A stretch of 64,000 nucleotides of DNA, from positions 62,001-126,000 of the forward strand of contig NZ_JAJGQH010000007.1 in the NCBI RefSeq assembly GCF_020783655.1. The letters run 5' to 3'. Within the stretch, counting starts at the first letter, position 1. Each line of letters begins with the position of its first letter. Below are positions 49,401 through 58,596 of this stretch, piece after piece. The position numbers were made by a program, and so were the translations under genes. The notes beneath the pieces were generated by a model. The model saw nothing but the letters and a program-made list of their open reading frames with translations, had not been told where the DNA came from and did no database searches. The stretch is from Xanthomonas melonis. GTDB taxonomy: Bacteria > Pseudomonadota > Gammaproteobacteria > Xanthomonadales > Xanthomonadaceae.

Positions 49401-51845
49401 TCATTGCGCAGGGGGCGCCGTTGCGGGCGTGGGTGCGGGGTCTTCCGGCTTCTTTTCCAGACCGAAGAAACGTCGCCAGCCGCCACCGCCGGATTGCTCG
49501 GCAGGCGCAGCCGCCTCGCCCGGCGCGCCCTCGAGGGGCGGTGCAGTGCTGGTGCAAGGCGCGAAGGCCGGCGTGAACCCGACCACGAACGGGAACTGGC
49601 GCGCGCCCGGACAGCCCGCATCGGTCACCCCGGTGCCGGCCGCGTCCACCCATTGCCAGTCCAGCCCCTTGCCACTGACCTTCAGCGGCGCGCTGGGCAG
49701 GCGCGCGAAGATGCTCGACCACACCCGCATCGCGCCGGTGGCGCCATACAGGCCGGTCTGTTCGTTCTGATCGTTGCCCATCCAGATCACCGCCAGGTGA
49801 TCGCCGGTGTAGCCCGCGTACCAGCTGTCGCGGCCGTCGTTGGAGGTTCCGGTCTTGCCGGCCGGCGCCAGGCGCCCCAGGCCATCGCCCAGCAGCTGCC
49901 GCGCAGTACCACCGCTGACCACCTGCTGCAGGCCGATGCTGATCAGATTGGCAGCCACCGAATCGCCTTCCTGCGCCGGCGCGGGCGTCTTGTCGTAACG
50001 CTTGAGCAGCTTGCCCTGCGGATCGAGTACCCCACGCACCGCGTGCAACGGCTGGATCTCTCCGCCGGCGGCAAGGAACTGATACAGCTGCGCCATGCCA
50101 TACGGGCTCTGGTCGGTGGCGCCCAGGATCAGCGATGGATTGGCGTCGGCCTTGATCCCGGCCAGCACCTGGATCAGCTGCGCGATGCGGTCGGCACCCA
50201 CCTGCATGCCCACCCGCACCGTGGCCTGGTTGTACGAATGCGCCAGCGCATCGATCAGCCGCACCGTGCCGTGGCTGCGGTTGTCGGAGTTGCCCGGCGA
50301 CCAGATCTTGCCGCGACTGAGCCGCACGCTCACCGGCGAATCGTCGACCCAGCTGGACAGCGCCCAGCGGTCCGGCGACGCCAGCGCCAGCATGTAGACG
50401 AAGGGCTTGAGCAACGATCCCACCGGCCGTTGCGCTTCCACCGCGCGATTGAAGCCCGGCTTGGCCACGTCGCGGCTGCCGACCACCGCCAGCACGTCGC
50501 CGTTGTGCACATCCGTCAGCACCAGCCCGGCCTGCAGCGGCGGGCGTTTCTTGTTGTCCAGGCGTTTGATGGTTCCGGTCACCGCGCCTTCGGCATAGGC
50601 CTGGGCCGAAGGCGACATGCCGGTCAGCACACTCATGCCTGCACCCTGCAGCACGCCTTCCGGGTAATCGTGCGCCAACTGGCGCCGTACCAGATCCACA
50701 TAGGCGGGGAAACGGTTGGCGGCGACCAGGCCCGGCTCCTTCGGCACGCCCAGCGGCGCGGCCAGTGCGCGCTTGTACTCGGCGGCGTCGATCAGCCGGT
50801 TCTCCTGCAACTTGCCGAGGACGAAGTTGCGCCGGTCCAGCGCGCGTTCCGGGTTACGCCGGGGGTCGTAGTACGAAGGCCCTTTCACCAGCCCGATCAA
50901 CAGCGCGATCTGCTCGGTGGTCATCGAGTTGAGCTCGCGGCCGAACCACAGCTCCGCGCCGGAGGACACGCCGTGAATCGCCTGCCCGCCACGCTGGCCC
51001 AGATACACCTGGTTGAGATACGCCTCCAGGATGGTGCGCTTGTCGTAGCGCGCCTCCATGATCACCGCATACAGGATCTCGTTGAACTTGCGGGTCAGCG
51101 TCTGCTCCTTGCCAATGCCCAGCAAGCCGCTGCGGGCCAGCTGCTGGGTCAGTGTGCTGGCACCCTGCCGCACCTGCCCGCCCGAACGCAGCATGATCCA
51201 GGCCGCGCGCACCATGCCGCTCAGATCGATGCCGTGGTGGCTGTTGAAGTCGCGATCTTCCACCGCCTGCAGGCCGGTGACCAGCAACTCCGGCACCTCT
51301 TCCATGCGCACCAGGCGACGTTCTTCCTGCTTCTGCCCGTACAGGGTGGCGATGCGCGCCGGATCCAGCCGCGCGCTCTTGAGCGCCTTGCGGGTACCGG
51401 TATCGCGCAGGCTGGCCACCCGACCACCGGACAGCGCCACCTCGATGCGGCGCGCCGGCACCGCACCATCCACGTCGTTGTAGCCACGGCTGGCGATGGT
51501 GAAACGGCTGCCGTCCTGCTGGTAGGTACCGGCGAGCTTGGCCTGCCCATCGTCGCGGTAGGACGCCGCGTCCAGCTCGGTCTTCAAGGTCGCCGCGTCC
51601 AGCGCGTTGCCGGGAACCAGCACCAACGGGCGCCCGTACACCCGGGTCGGGATCTGCCACCGCAGTTCGCCGAACCGCTGGCTGACCTGCTGGTTCAGAT
51701 ACACCGTGTAGGGAATCAGAAAGCCGAGCGCAAGCGCGAACGCGGCAAATCCCCAGACGATCAGCCTGCGTTGCCAGCGGGAGCCTTGCTCATGGGAGTC
51801 GTCCTCGAAGTCTTCGGGATCGTCGTGGTCGTAGCGTCGGGGCAC
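49401..51845 (-). CDS. mrcB: Penicillin-binding protein 1B
   Basis: The 814-residue bifunctional peptidoglycan synthase has an acidic cytoplasmic tail, one membrane segment at about 28-50, a UB2H-like region (about 60-150), and a GT51 transglycosylase with Glu197 in AVEDRDFNSHHGID and QGASTLTQQLARS. The transpeptidase has Ser477 in GSLLKPF, SYNQA (Ser537) and KTGTSND (Lys664). All catalytic motifs are intact. The start is a GTG (coding MPRRYDHDD) without a clear ribosome site; no better in-frame start is nearby. A Pro/Ala-rich tail closes the protein (PAPTPATAPPAQ-like). Paired with a small lipoprotein gene. Confidence 0.95.
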   Translation of the reverse strand: MPRRYDHDDPEDFEDDSHEQGSRWQRRLIVWGFAAFALALGFLIPYTVYLNQQVSQRFGELRWQIPTRVYGRPLVLVPGNALDAATLKTELDAASYRDDGQAKLAGTYQQDGSRFTIASRGYNDVDGAVPARRIEVALSGGRVASLRDTGTRKALKSARLDPARIATLYGQKQEERRLVRMEEVPELLVTGLQAVEDRDFNSHHGIDLSGMVRAAWIMLRSGGQVRQGASTLTQQLARSGLLGIGKEQTLTRKFNEILYAVIMEARYDKRTILEAYLNQVYLGQRGGQAIHGVSSGAELWFGRELNSMTTEQIALLIGLVKGPSYYDPRRNPERALDRRNFVLGKLQENRLIDAAEYKRALAAPLGVPKEPGLVAANRFPAYVDLVRRQLAHDYPEGVLQGAGMSVLTGMSPSAQAYAEGAVTGTIKRLDNKKRPPLQAGLVLTDVHNGDVLAVVGSRDVAKPGFNRAVEAQRPVGSLLKPFVYMLALASPDRWALSSWVDDSPVSVRLSRGKIWSPGNSDNRSHGTVRLIDALAHSYNQATVRVGMQVGADRIAQLIQVLAGIKADANPSLILGATDQSPYGMAQLYQFLAAGGEIQPLHAVRGVLDPQGKLLKRYDKTPAPAQEGDSVAANLISIGLQQVVSGGTARQLLGDGLGRLAPAGKTGTSNDGRDSWYAGYTGDHLAVIWMGNDQNEQTGLYGATGAMRVWSSIFARLPSAPLKVSGKGLDWQWVDAAGTGVTDAGCPGARQFPFVVGFTPAFAPCTSTAPPLEGAPGEAAAPAEQSGGGGWRRFFGLEKKPEDPAPTPATAPPAQ

Positions 51846-51981
51846 GGGGATGCGGGAATGTAGAGTCCGGCGAGTCTAGCGCAGCGATGCCATGGCTGCC
51901 GCCCGCCGGCCCCGTCGACTTAAGCGTGGCTTACAAAACGCTGCGCGCGGTCCGCCCATGCGGACCATCCCGCCGACGATG

Positions 51982-52012
51982 CTCGGAATCGGCGGCCACC
52001 CCTCGTACACTG
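51982..52012 (+). promoter_or_regulatory. Promoter-like motif, copy 3 (upstream of glycosyltransferase)
   Basis: CTCGGAATC-N11-CTCGTACACTG, with the same spacing as copies at 5221 and 21338. Copies 2 and 3 also share GCTCGGAATCGGC on the left. It ends 85 bp before the glycosyltransferase start, in a divergent position to mrcB. Confidence 0.55.
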
Positions 52013-52097
52013 CGGGTCCACCGCGCCGTCCACGCCTTGCCCGACGACTGCGCGTCACCTTGCATGAGCTGCACGCTGGAGTTTTCAAGGAATGTCG

Positions 52098-54194
52098 ATG
52101 TCCCTGGCCGACGCGCGTTATCTGTTCAACCGCGTGCTCGGTCTGATCCACCGCAGCGTGGCGAGCCTGCGCACACGTGGCTGGCGCGCCACCTGGCAGC
52201 GCATCCTCGTGCACACCCAGGCGCCACCGGTCGCGCTCGGCACGCCATTGTGGTTGCCGCCGCCTGCGCCATTTGCCGCATTCGCGCTGCCGCATAGCGC
52301 CAGCCCGCGGGTGACGGTGGTGATTCCCGTGTACAACCACATCGCGCATACGCTGGCCTGCCTGCGCGCGCTGGCCGCGCATCCGCCGCAGCTGGCGGTG
52401 GAAATCGTGGTGGTGGACGATGGCAGCAGCGACGCCACCACCGAGCAGCTGCCGCAGATCACGGGTCTGCACTACCACCGGCGTTCCAGCAACGGCGGCT
52501 TCATCGCTGCCTGCAACGACGGCATCATGCTGGCACGCGGCGACTATGTGGTGTTGCTCAACAACGACACCATTCCGCAGCCTGGCTGGCTGGATCGGCT
52601 GATCGACACCTTCGAGCAGGCTCCGGACGCCGGGCTGGTCGGCGCGCAGCTGGTGTATCCGGACGGGCGGCTGCAGGAATCCGGCGGCGTGGTGTTCGCC
52701 GATGGCAGCGCCTGGAGCTATGGCCGTTTCGAATCGGCCGACGACCCGCGTTACGCCTACGTGCGTGCGATGGATTACTGCTCGGGCGCGGCCATCGCGC
52801 TGCCGCGCGCCTTGCTGCAGACGCTGGGCGGACTGGATCGCCGCTACATGCCCGCCTATTACGAGGACACCGACCTGGCATTCGCGGTGCGCGCGGCCGG
52901 TCACCAGGTCCTGGTGCAACCGGCCAGCGTGGTGGTGCACGACGAAGGCACCAGCAATGGCACCGATCCCCGGGTCGGGGTCAAGGCCTACCAGGTCCGC
53001 AACCAGGCGGTATTCGCCGAGAAGTGGCGACACGTGCTGCCGAAGCAGCTGCGGGCAGGCACGGTGCCGGGGCCGGCGCAGCTGCACCGCGCGCAACGTC
53101 AGGTGCTGATCCTGGACGAATGCGTGCCGCAACCGGACCGCGACTCCGGATCGCTGCGACAGTTCAACCTGATCCGCTTGCTGCGCGAGGAAGGCGCCCA
53201 TGTGGTGTTCGTCCCCACCCGGCGCGAACACGCCGGGCGCCATACCCTGGCGCTGCAGCAGTTGGGCGTGGAAGTCTGGTACGCCCCCTTCCTGGACGGC
53301 ATCGGCGGCTGGCTACGCACGCACGGCGCGCGGTTCGCGGCCGTGCTGCTGGTGCGTCATCACGTGGCGCACGCCTGTCTGCCGCTACTGAAACAGTACG
53401 CTCCGCAGGCACGCACGCTGTTCGACACCGTGGACCTGCACTACCTGCGCGAACGCCGCGGCGCCGAACTCGCCGGCGATGCCACTCTGCTGCGCAGCGC
53501 CGAGCGCACCCGCGCGCGCGAACTGGACATCATGGCGGCCACCGACGTCACCGTGCTGGTGTCGGCCGCCGAGCAGGCGCAACTGCGCGCGGACGCGCCG
53601 CAGCTGCGCACCGCCCTGCTGTCGAATCTGCATGAGGTGGCCGGTAGCGGCCAGCCCTTCGCGCAACGCCGCGATCTGGTCTTCGTCGGCGGGTTTCGCC
53701 ACTCGCCGAACGTGGACGCGGCGCAGTGGTTCATCAGCGCGATCTTCCCGTTGGTGCGCGCCGAACTGCCCGACGTGGTGTTTCACTGCATCGGCGCGGA
53801 CCTGCCCGAGGCGCTCAAGCTGCTCGCCGAGGAGTCTCCCGGCGTACGGTTGCACGGCCATGTGCCGGACCTGACGCCGTTCATGGACAACGTACGGGTC
53901 GCGGTGGCGCCGTTGCGCTTCGGCGCAGGCGTCAAAGGCAAGATCAATCTCAGCATGGCGCATGGCCAGCCGGTGGTCGGCACCACCTGCGCGGTGGAGG
54001 GAATGCATCTACGCGATGGCGACGACGTCTGCGTGGCCGATCAGGCCGATGCCTTCGCCAGCGCCGTCGTGCGCCTGTACCGCGATGCGGCGCTATGGCA
54101 GCGCCTGGCGGACAACGGCCTGCGCAACGTGGCCGAGCATTTTTCGCTGGATGCCGCACGCGACACGGTACGCGCGTTGTTCATCGCCGAGTGA
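52098..54194 (+). CDS. Two-domain glycosyltransferase (GT2 plus GT4-type)
   Basis: The 698-residue soluble protein has a GT2 (GT-A) domain with VTVVIPVYNHIAHTLACLRA, VVVDDGSSDATTEQL, VVLLNNDTIPQPGWL and YYEDTDLAFAVRAAGHQVLV (residues about 70-300). After a linker a GT-B domain follows with LVFVGGFRHSPNVDAAQWFI and VRVAVAPLRFGAGVKGKINL (about 335-690). Such fusions build surface polysaccharide or O-antigen; the sugar donors are not known. Two ATGs lie six bases apart; 52098 has AAGGA at proper spacing, so it is preferred to 52092. No transporter or other polysaccharide gene is nearby. Confidence 0.88.
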   Translation: MSLADARYLFNRVLGLIHRSVASLRTRGWRATWQRILVHTQAPPVALGTPLWLPPPAPFAAFALPHSASPRVTVVIPVYNHIAHTLACLRALAAHPPQLAVEIVVVDDGSSDATTEQLPQITGLHYHRRSSNGGFIAACNDGIMLARGDYVVLLNNDTIPQPGWLDRLIDTFEQAPDAGLVGAQLVYPDGRLQESGGVVFADGSAWSYGRFESADDPRYAYVRAMDYCSGAAIALPRALLQTLGGLDRRYMPAYYEDTDLAFAVRAAGHQVLVQPASVVVHDEGTSNGTDPRVGVKAYQVRNQAVFAEKWRHVLPKQLRAGTVPGPAQLHRAQRQVLILDECVPQPDRDSGSLRQFNLIRLLREEGAHVVFVPTRREHAGRHTLALQQLGVEVWYAPFLDGIGGWLRTHGARFAAVLLVRHHVAHACLPLLKQYAPQARTLFDTVDLHYLRERRGAELAGDATLLRSAERTRARELDIMAATDVTVLVSAAEQAQLRADAPQLRTALLSNLHEVAGSGQPFAQRRDLVFVGGFRHSPNVDAAQWFISAIFPLVRAELPDVVFHCIGADLPEALKLLAEESPGVRLHGHVPDLTPFMDNVRVAVAPLRFGAGVKGKINLSMAHGQPVVGTTCAVEGMHLRDGDDVCVADQADAFASAVVRLYRDAALWQRLADNGLRNVAEHFSLDAARDTVRALFIAE

Positions 54195-54223
54195 GCCGGC
54201 GCGTACAGCAGCGTTGAAACTCC

Positions 54224-55741
54224 CTACCGGCGCTGCTCGCTCACCGCCCTGACCCTGCGGGTGAACTCGGCCAGTTCCGGCAGCCCGGGATCCAGCTGGT
54301 GCGCCTGGTCCTGCGCACGTCGGGCAAACGCCGCATCCTCCTGCCCCAGGCGCTCGCTGCCGACGGCGATCCAGCGCTGTGCCAGCCGGCGGCGTGCGTC
54401 GGCCACCGCGTCGCCACCGGGAGTGAGCGCCTGCCAGGCGTCCAGGCAGCCGCGCGCCGCACGCAGGCGGTTGTCGCGCAGTTCGTCCTCGAAACAGCGC
54501 CGGCTGGCGGGCGCCACGCGCGCGGCCGCCTGCAGCACACGGGGATCGCGCGGCGCCAGGGCCTGCGCAGCGCGCACGGCGTCGTAGGCGCTGGCGCCGG
54601 GCGGCGTCATCCATTGCTGGCGCGCCTCGGCCTCGGCCACCTGCAGCAGCAGCGCACGCAGACGGCGTTCGCGCACGCTGCGCGAGAGCCCGGTCTCCGG
54701 CCCGCGCTGCGCGTCGCGCGCGCGCGCGATGGCCTGCTCGGCCTGGACGATCGCCGGGTGACCAAGCGCCAGTTCCTGCGCCTGGTGCAGCGACTGCGCT
54801 GCCTGGTCGAAGCGGAAATCCGCTGCCTGCCGCGCGGCCTGCGCGGCGTATTCGCCGGCCACCCGTTCGCGCCCTTGCCGTGCCCCGGCGTCCTGCGGCT
54901 CGGCCGCCAACACCGCGTTGAAATCGCGCGCGGCCGGCGCCAGCCGCCCTCGCCGCAGCAACGCCTCGGCGCGTTGCCGGCGCTGGTCCAGCAGGCGGTG
55001 GTACTGCCCTTCGGTCGATGGCAGATCGACATGCCCCGGGTCGTAGCGCCTGGCGGCCGCCAACAAACCGGCGGCCTCGCCGAGCGCATCGCGGGCCAGC
55101 GCCTGGCGCGCCTGCGCCAACACATCGGTAAGGGCATCCTCGCGCCCCTCCAGCGCATCGGTCCGCTCCGGCGCCAGGGTCAGGATGCGTTGAAACAGCG
55201 GTAGCGCACTGTCCGGCGTGCCATCCAGCCGGCCTTGTCGCTGTGCGGCCACCGCCTGCGCCAGCAAGGCGTCCAGCCCCGTAAGTTGCGCCTGCAGGCG
55301 GCGCAGCTGCAGCGCAACCGGCGCGATCCGTGCCTGCGGCACCTCCAACGCGCCGGCCAGCGCCAGCGCGCGCTGCGCGGTGGCGACGTCGCCGACCGCG
55401 ATCGCCGCGCGTGCCTGCATCACCGCGGCCGCGCCGGTCCGCGCCAGCCCGGTGCGCGCCTCGCTGCGGTCGCTGTCCAACGCCAGCGCAGCGGCGAACA
55501 GCTCGCGCGCGCCATTGCCGTCGGCAGCACTGAGCTTGCCGCGCGCCAATGCCGCATCGCCCCGTTGCAGCAGTCGTTGAACGCGGGTGTCCGGCCATAG
55601 CCAGTCGGCCAACGGCTTGCGCAGAGCGACCACACCCACCAGCAGGCAGACGCACAGCGCCAGCACCACCCGCCAGAGCGCGCGATTGCGCAGCGGCGCC
55701 CAAAGGCGCGGCGACCTGGCCCAGCGTGGCAGCGGAAACAT
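54224..55741 (-). CDS. Membrane-anchored TPR-like repeat protein, unknown function
   Basis: The product is about 505 residues. A basic N-terminus and one membrane segment (VVLALCVCLLVGVVAL, about 25-40) are followed by repeated helix pairs with TPR-like spacing (LLQRGDAALARGKLSAADGN, ALALAGALEVPQARIAPVAL, AAGLLAAARRYDPGHVDL). No catalytic motif. A GTG at 55786 would add 15 residues; I prefer the ATG because GGA lies at better distance. It converges with the glycosyltransferase gene and stands alone. A protein-protein scaffold at the inner membrane is all that can be said. Confidence 0.75.
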   Translation of the reverse strand: MFPLPRWARSPRLWAPLRNRALWRVVLALCVCLLVGVVALRKPLADWLWPDTRVQRLLQRGDAALARGKLSAADGNGARELFAAALALDSDRSEARTGLARTGAAAVMQARAAIAVGDVATAQRALALAGALEVPQARIAPVALQLRRLQAQLTGLDALLAQAVAAQRQGRLDGTPDSALPLFQRILTLAPERTDALEGREDALTDVLAQARQALARDALGEAAGLLAAARRYDPGHVDLPSTEGQYHRLLDQRRQRAEALLRRGRLAPAARDFNAVLAAEPQDAGARQGRERVAGEYAAQAARQAADFRFDQAAQSLHQAQELALGHPAIVQAEQAIARARDAQRGPETGLSRSVRERRLRALLLQVAEAEARQQWMTPPGASAYDAVRAAQALAPRDPRVLQAAARVAPASRRCFEDELRDNRLRAARGCLDAWQALTPGGDAVADARRRLAQRWIAVGSERLGQEDAAFARRAQDQAHQLDPGLPELAEFTRRVRAVSEQRR

Positions 55742-55830
55742 GCGGTGGCGTCCATCCTTGGCGCGACCTGACGGGGACGCGTTCACCCCGCCATGGTAGC
55801 GACATGCCGCGAAGGCGGCGTGGGGTGTTC

Positions 55831-55900
55831 GGGAATCGGGAATCGGGAATCGGGAATCGGGAATCGGGAATCGGGAGTCGGGAGTCGGGAGTCGGGAGTC
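55831..55900. repeat. Heptanucleotide tandem array (6x GGGAATC, 4x GGGAGTC)
   Basis: Ten uninterrupted 7-bp units: six GGGAATC followed by four GGGAGTC that differ by one base. It lies in the gap between relA (stop at 55960) and the TPR-like gene (start at 55741), not inside a gene. The block structure shows that a point variant arose and then spread by slippage. Confidence 0.97.
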
Positions 55901-55959
55901 GTTGAGGCTGGCACGGTGCGCCTCGAAGGATCGCAGAACGCTGCGGCCTTGCCGGCCGC

Positions 55960-58131
55960 TTAGCCCAGCCGTCGCACTTCGCTGACGCCGGGCAAGGCAT
56001 CCAGCTTGCCCAGCAGCGCCGACAACTGGCCGTAGTCGCTGACCTTCAGCCGCAGCCGCAACTGCGCCCGTCCGGTGTCGCGCACGTTGTCGCTGTTGAT
56101 CTCCAGCACGTGCGCGTCCTCCTGCGCGATCAGGTTGGTGATGTCCTTGAGCAGCCAGCGTCGATCCACCGCGCGCACCTGCACGTCCACTTCATAACCG
56201 CCGCCCGCCTTGCCCCATTCCACCGGCAGCACGCGCTGGGGGTGGGCGGCGGCCAGCCGCGCCAACGCCGCGCAGTCGCTGCGATGCACGGTCACGCCGC
56301 GGCCGCGGGTCAGATAACCGGCGATCGGTTCGCCGGCCACCGGCTGGCAGCAACGCGCCAGCTGCACCAGCAGGTTGCCCACGCCCTGTACGGTGAATTT
56401 GGATTTGCCCAGGCCCTCGCGGCGCGCGGTCGGACGCGGCGGCGCAGGCGCCGCCGGCTGCGACGCCGCGCGCTCGGCTTCCAGCAGCGCACGGCTGACC
56501 TGGTTGGGTCCGGTGTCGCCCAGCGCCACCTGGATGTACAGCTCGTCCACGCTGTCGGCATGGAATTTGCGCGTGGCCACGCCCAGATCCGCGTGCTGCA
56601 GGCCCAGGCGTTTGAGTTCACGGTCGAGCAGGTCCTTGCCCGCCTGCACGTTGCGTGCGCGATCGAGCTTGTGGAACCAGGCGCGCACCTTGTCGCGCGA
56701 GCGCCCGCTGGCCAGGAATCCATTGGCGGCCAGCAACCAGTCGCGGCGCGGATCCGCCTCCTTGGCGGTCATGATCTCCACGCGGTCGCCGCTGCGCAGC
56801 CGGTAGGTCAGCGGCACGATACGATCGTTGACACGCGCCCCGCGGCAGCGGTGCCCCACCATGGTGTGTACGTGGTACGCGAAGTCCAGCGGCGTGGCGC
56901 CCTGCGGCAGATCGATGACCTCGCCCTTTGGAGTCAGCGCATACACGCGGTCTTCGATCAGCTCGGCATCCAGCGCGCCGGCCAGTTCGCCATGCTCGCC
57001 TTCCTGCACCTGCTCCAGCAGCTGGCGCATCCACAGGATCTTGCGATCGAAAGCCTTTTCGGCGCCCTTGCCGCCTTCCTTGTATTTCCAGTGCGCGGCC
57101 ACGCCGAGTTCGGCTTGCGCGTGCATTTCGAAGGTGCGGATCTGGATTTCGATGGTGCGCCCTTCCGGGCCGACCACGGCCGTGTGCAACGAGCGGTAGT
57201 CGTTGGCCTTGGGCCGGGCGATGTAGTCGTCGAACTCGCTGGGCACCGGCGTCCACAGCGAATGCACCGCACCCAACGCGGCATAGCAGGCGGCCACGTC
57301 GTCCACCATGACGCGTACCGCACGCACGTCGTAGAGCTGGTCGAACGACAGCCGCTTCTTCTGCATCTTCCGCCAGATGCTGTAGATGTGCTTGGGCCGC
57401 CCGCTGACCTCCGCGCGCAGGCCTTGCTGCACCAGCGCGGCGGACAGGGCGCGCTTGACCGCCTCGATGTAGCGCTCGCGCGCGATGCGGGTCTCGTCGA
57501 CTTCGCGTGCGATGCGGCGATAGGTATCCGGCTCCAGGTGCCGGAACGCCAGGTCCTCCAGTTCCCACTTCACCTGCCAGATGCCCAGCCGGTTGGCCAG
57601 TGGGGCGTGGATGTCGCGGGTGAGCTGGGCCAGCGCGCGGCGCTGCACTTCGCCGAGCCGGTCGGCCACGCGCATGCGTGCCAGTTGCCGCGCCAACAGG
57701 ATTGGCACCACGCGCAGGTCGTGGATGATCGACAACAGCAACCGCCGCAGGCCCTCGCTGTTGCGCCCGGCATCGCGGCCCGCGTGCAGTGCCCACACCT
57801 GATCGGCCGCGTCCAGCCCCTCCAGCAGTCCCTCCACCGCCACCCGGCGCTCCGGCGGGTGCCAGGGCAGCCCGGCAGCCGCGCCGCGCAGGCTCGGCAG
57901 ATCGAACAGCAGCGCCGCCACCAGGGTGGCTTCGTCGGCCGCCAGCAACGCCAGTGCGTCCAAGGTCTCGGCCAGCAATGCCCATGTGTCGGCGGCAGGC
58001 ACGGCCGGCGCGCTCGGGTCCCAGGCCTGTTCCAGCGCCTCGCGCAGAGACGGGGCGATCGACGCGACAGCCGGACGCTGCAACAAGGCATGCAGGCGTT
58101 CGGATGGAGAACGGGTCACAACGGTGGACAC
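55960..58131 (-). CDS. relA: GTP pyrophosphokinase RelA
   Basis: The product is about 723 residues and of the long RSH type. The N-terminal HD region is degenerate (LVAALLFDLPSLRGAAAG lacks the HD pair), so it should not hydrolyse ppGpp. The synthetase domain has SGRPKHIYSIWRKMQKK (about 245) and the RelA-type acidic EFDD motif in PSEFDDYIARPKANDYRSLH (about 297). TGS domain VYALTPKGEVIDLPQGATPL (about 390-447) and a C-terminal ACT domain follow. It makes (p)ppGpp on starved ribosomes. The start is uncertain: GTG at 58131 or 58119, neither with a ribosome site; 58119 would begin MTRSPSERL. Confidence 0.93.
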   Translation of the reverse strand: MSTVVTRSPSERLHALLQRPAVASIAPSLREALEQAWDPSAPAVPAADTWALLAETLDALALLAADEATLVAALLFDLPSLRGAAAGLPWHPPERRVAVEGLLEGLDAADQVWALHAGRDAGRNSEGLRRLLLSIIHDLRVVPILLARQLARMRVADRLGEVQRRALAQLTRDIHAPLANRLGIWQVKWELEDLAFRHLEPDTYRRIAREVDETRIARERYIEAVKRALSAALVQQGLRAEVSGRPKHIYSIWRKMQKKRLSFDQLYDVRAVRVMVDDVAACYAALGAVHSLWTPVPSEFDDYIARPKANDYRSLHTAVVGPEGRTIEIQIRTFEMHAQAELGVAAHWKYKEGGKGAEKAFDRKILWMRQLLEQVQEGEHGELAGALDAELIEDRVYALTPKGEVIDLPQGATPLDFAYHVHTMVGHRCRGARVNDRIVPLTYRLRSGDRVEIMTAKEADPRRDWLLAANGFLASGRSRDKVRAWFHKLDRARNVQAGKDLLDRELKRLGLQHADLGVATRKFHADSVDELYIQVALGDTGPNQVSRALLEAERAASQPAAPAPPRPTARREGLGKSKFTVQGVGNLLVQLARCCQPVAGEPIAGYLTRGRGVTVHRSDCAALARLAAAHPQRVLPVEWGKAGGGYEVDVQVRAVDRRWLLKDITNLIAQEDAHVLEINSDNVRDTGRAQLRLRLKVSDYGQLSALLGKLDALPGVSEVRRLG

Positions 58132-58437
58132 GGGTGGGCGGCGATCATGGGGGCTGATGTGTACGGTAACGTGCGCGTCACCATCCCCACAACGGACGAT
58201 TTCGGCGTCGACGCCGGCCCTGGCGATTGACGCACTTACGCGCGGTTCACCCGCCGCTGCCGTGATCGAGGCTTGGTGCGTGAGACTTCGCGCACATCGT
58301 CGACCCCGACTCGATCGGCGAGCGCGCATTTTTTACGCGCCTTTTACAACTCGTCCAAATCGCCTGCCTATGCTCCATCGACGCCATCGCGGCATCCGGC
58401 TGCGCTGGCGTCTCCGACCAATGACCGAGGTGAGCCG

Positions 58438-58518
58438 ATGAAGACCTGGAAGAAGCCTGTCGTGCGTGAAGTGAACTGCGGTGCCGAAATCAACTGCTAC
58501 GTCTCCGGCGAGTTTTGA
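58438..58518 (+). CDS. pqqA: PQQ precursor peptide PqqA
   Basis: The 26-residue peptide begins MKTWKKPVVREVNCGAE; Glu16 and Tyr20 in AEINCY are the pair joined by PqqE to form pyrroloquinoline quinone. Length and motif fit PqqA exactly. GAGG lies eight bases before the ATG. It is the first gene of a tight pqqABCDE operon; the 78-bp gap to pqqB is the only large one. PQQ is the cofactor of periplasmic quinoprotein dehydrogenases such as glucose dehydrogenase. Confidence 0.96.
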   Translation: MKTWKKPVVREVNCGAEINCYVSGEF

Positions 58519-58596
58519 TCCGACGACACGCAGCTCCCCCGCCCTTCCCCTGGATGCATGACCGGCCGTTGCCGGCAGAGTAGGTCACAGTTTTCC

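Noticed and set aside
58321..58437. A sigma-70 promoter for pqqA (TTTACA at 58343, TATGCT at 58369)
   Set aside because: The spacer would be 20 bp, too long for a confident call, and no better pair is seen.
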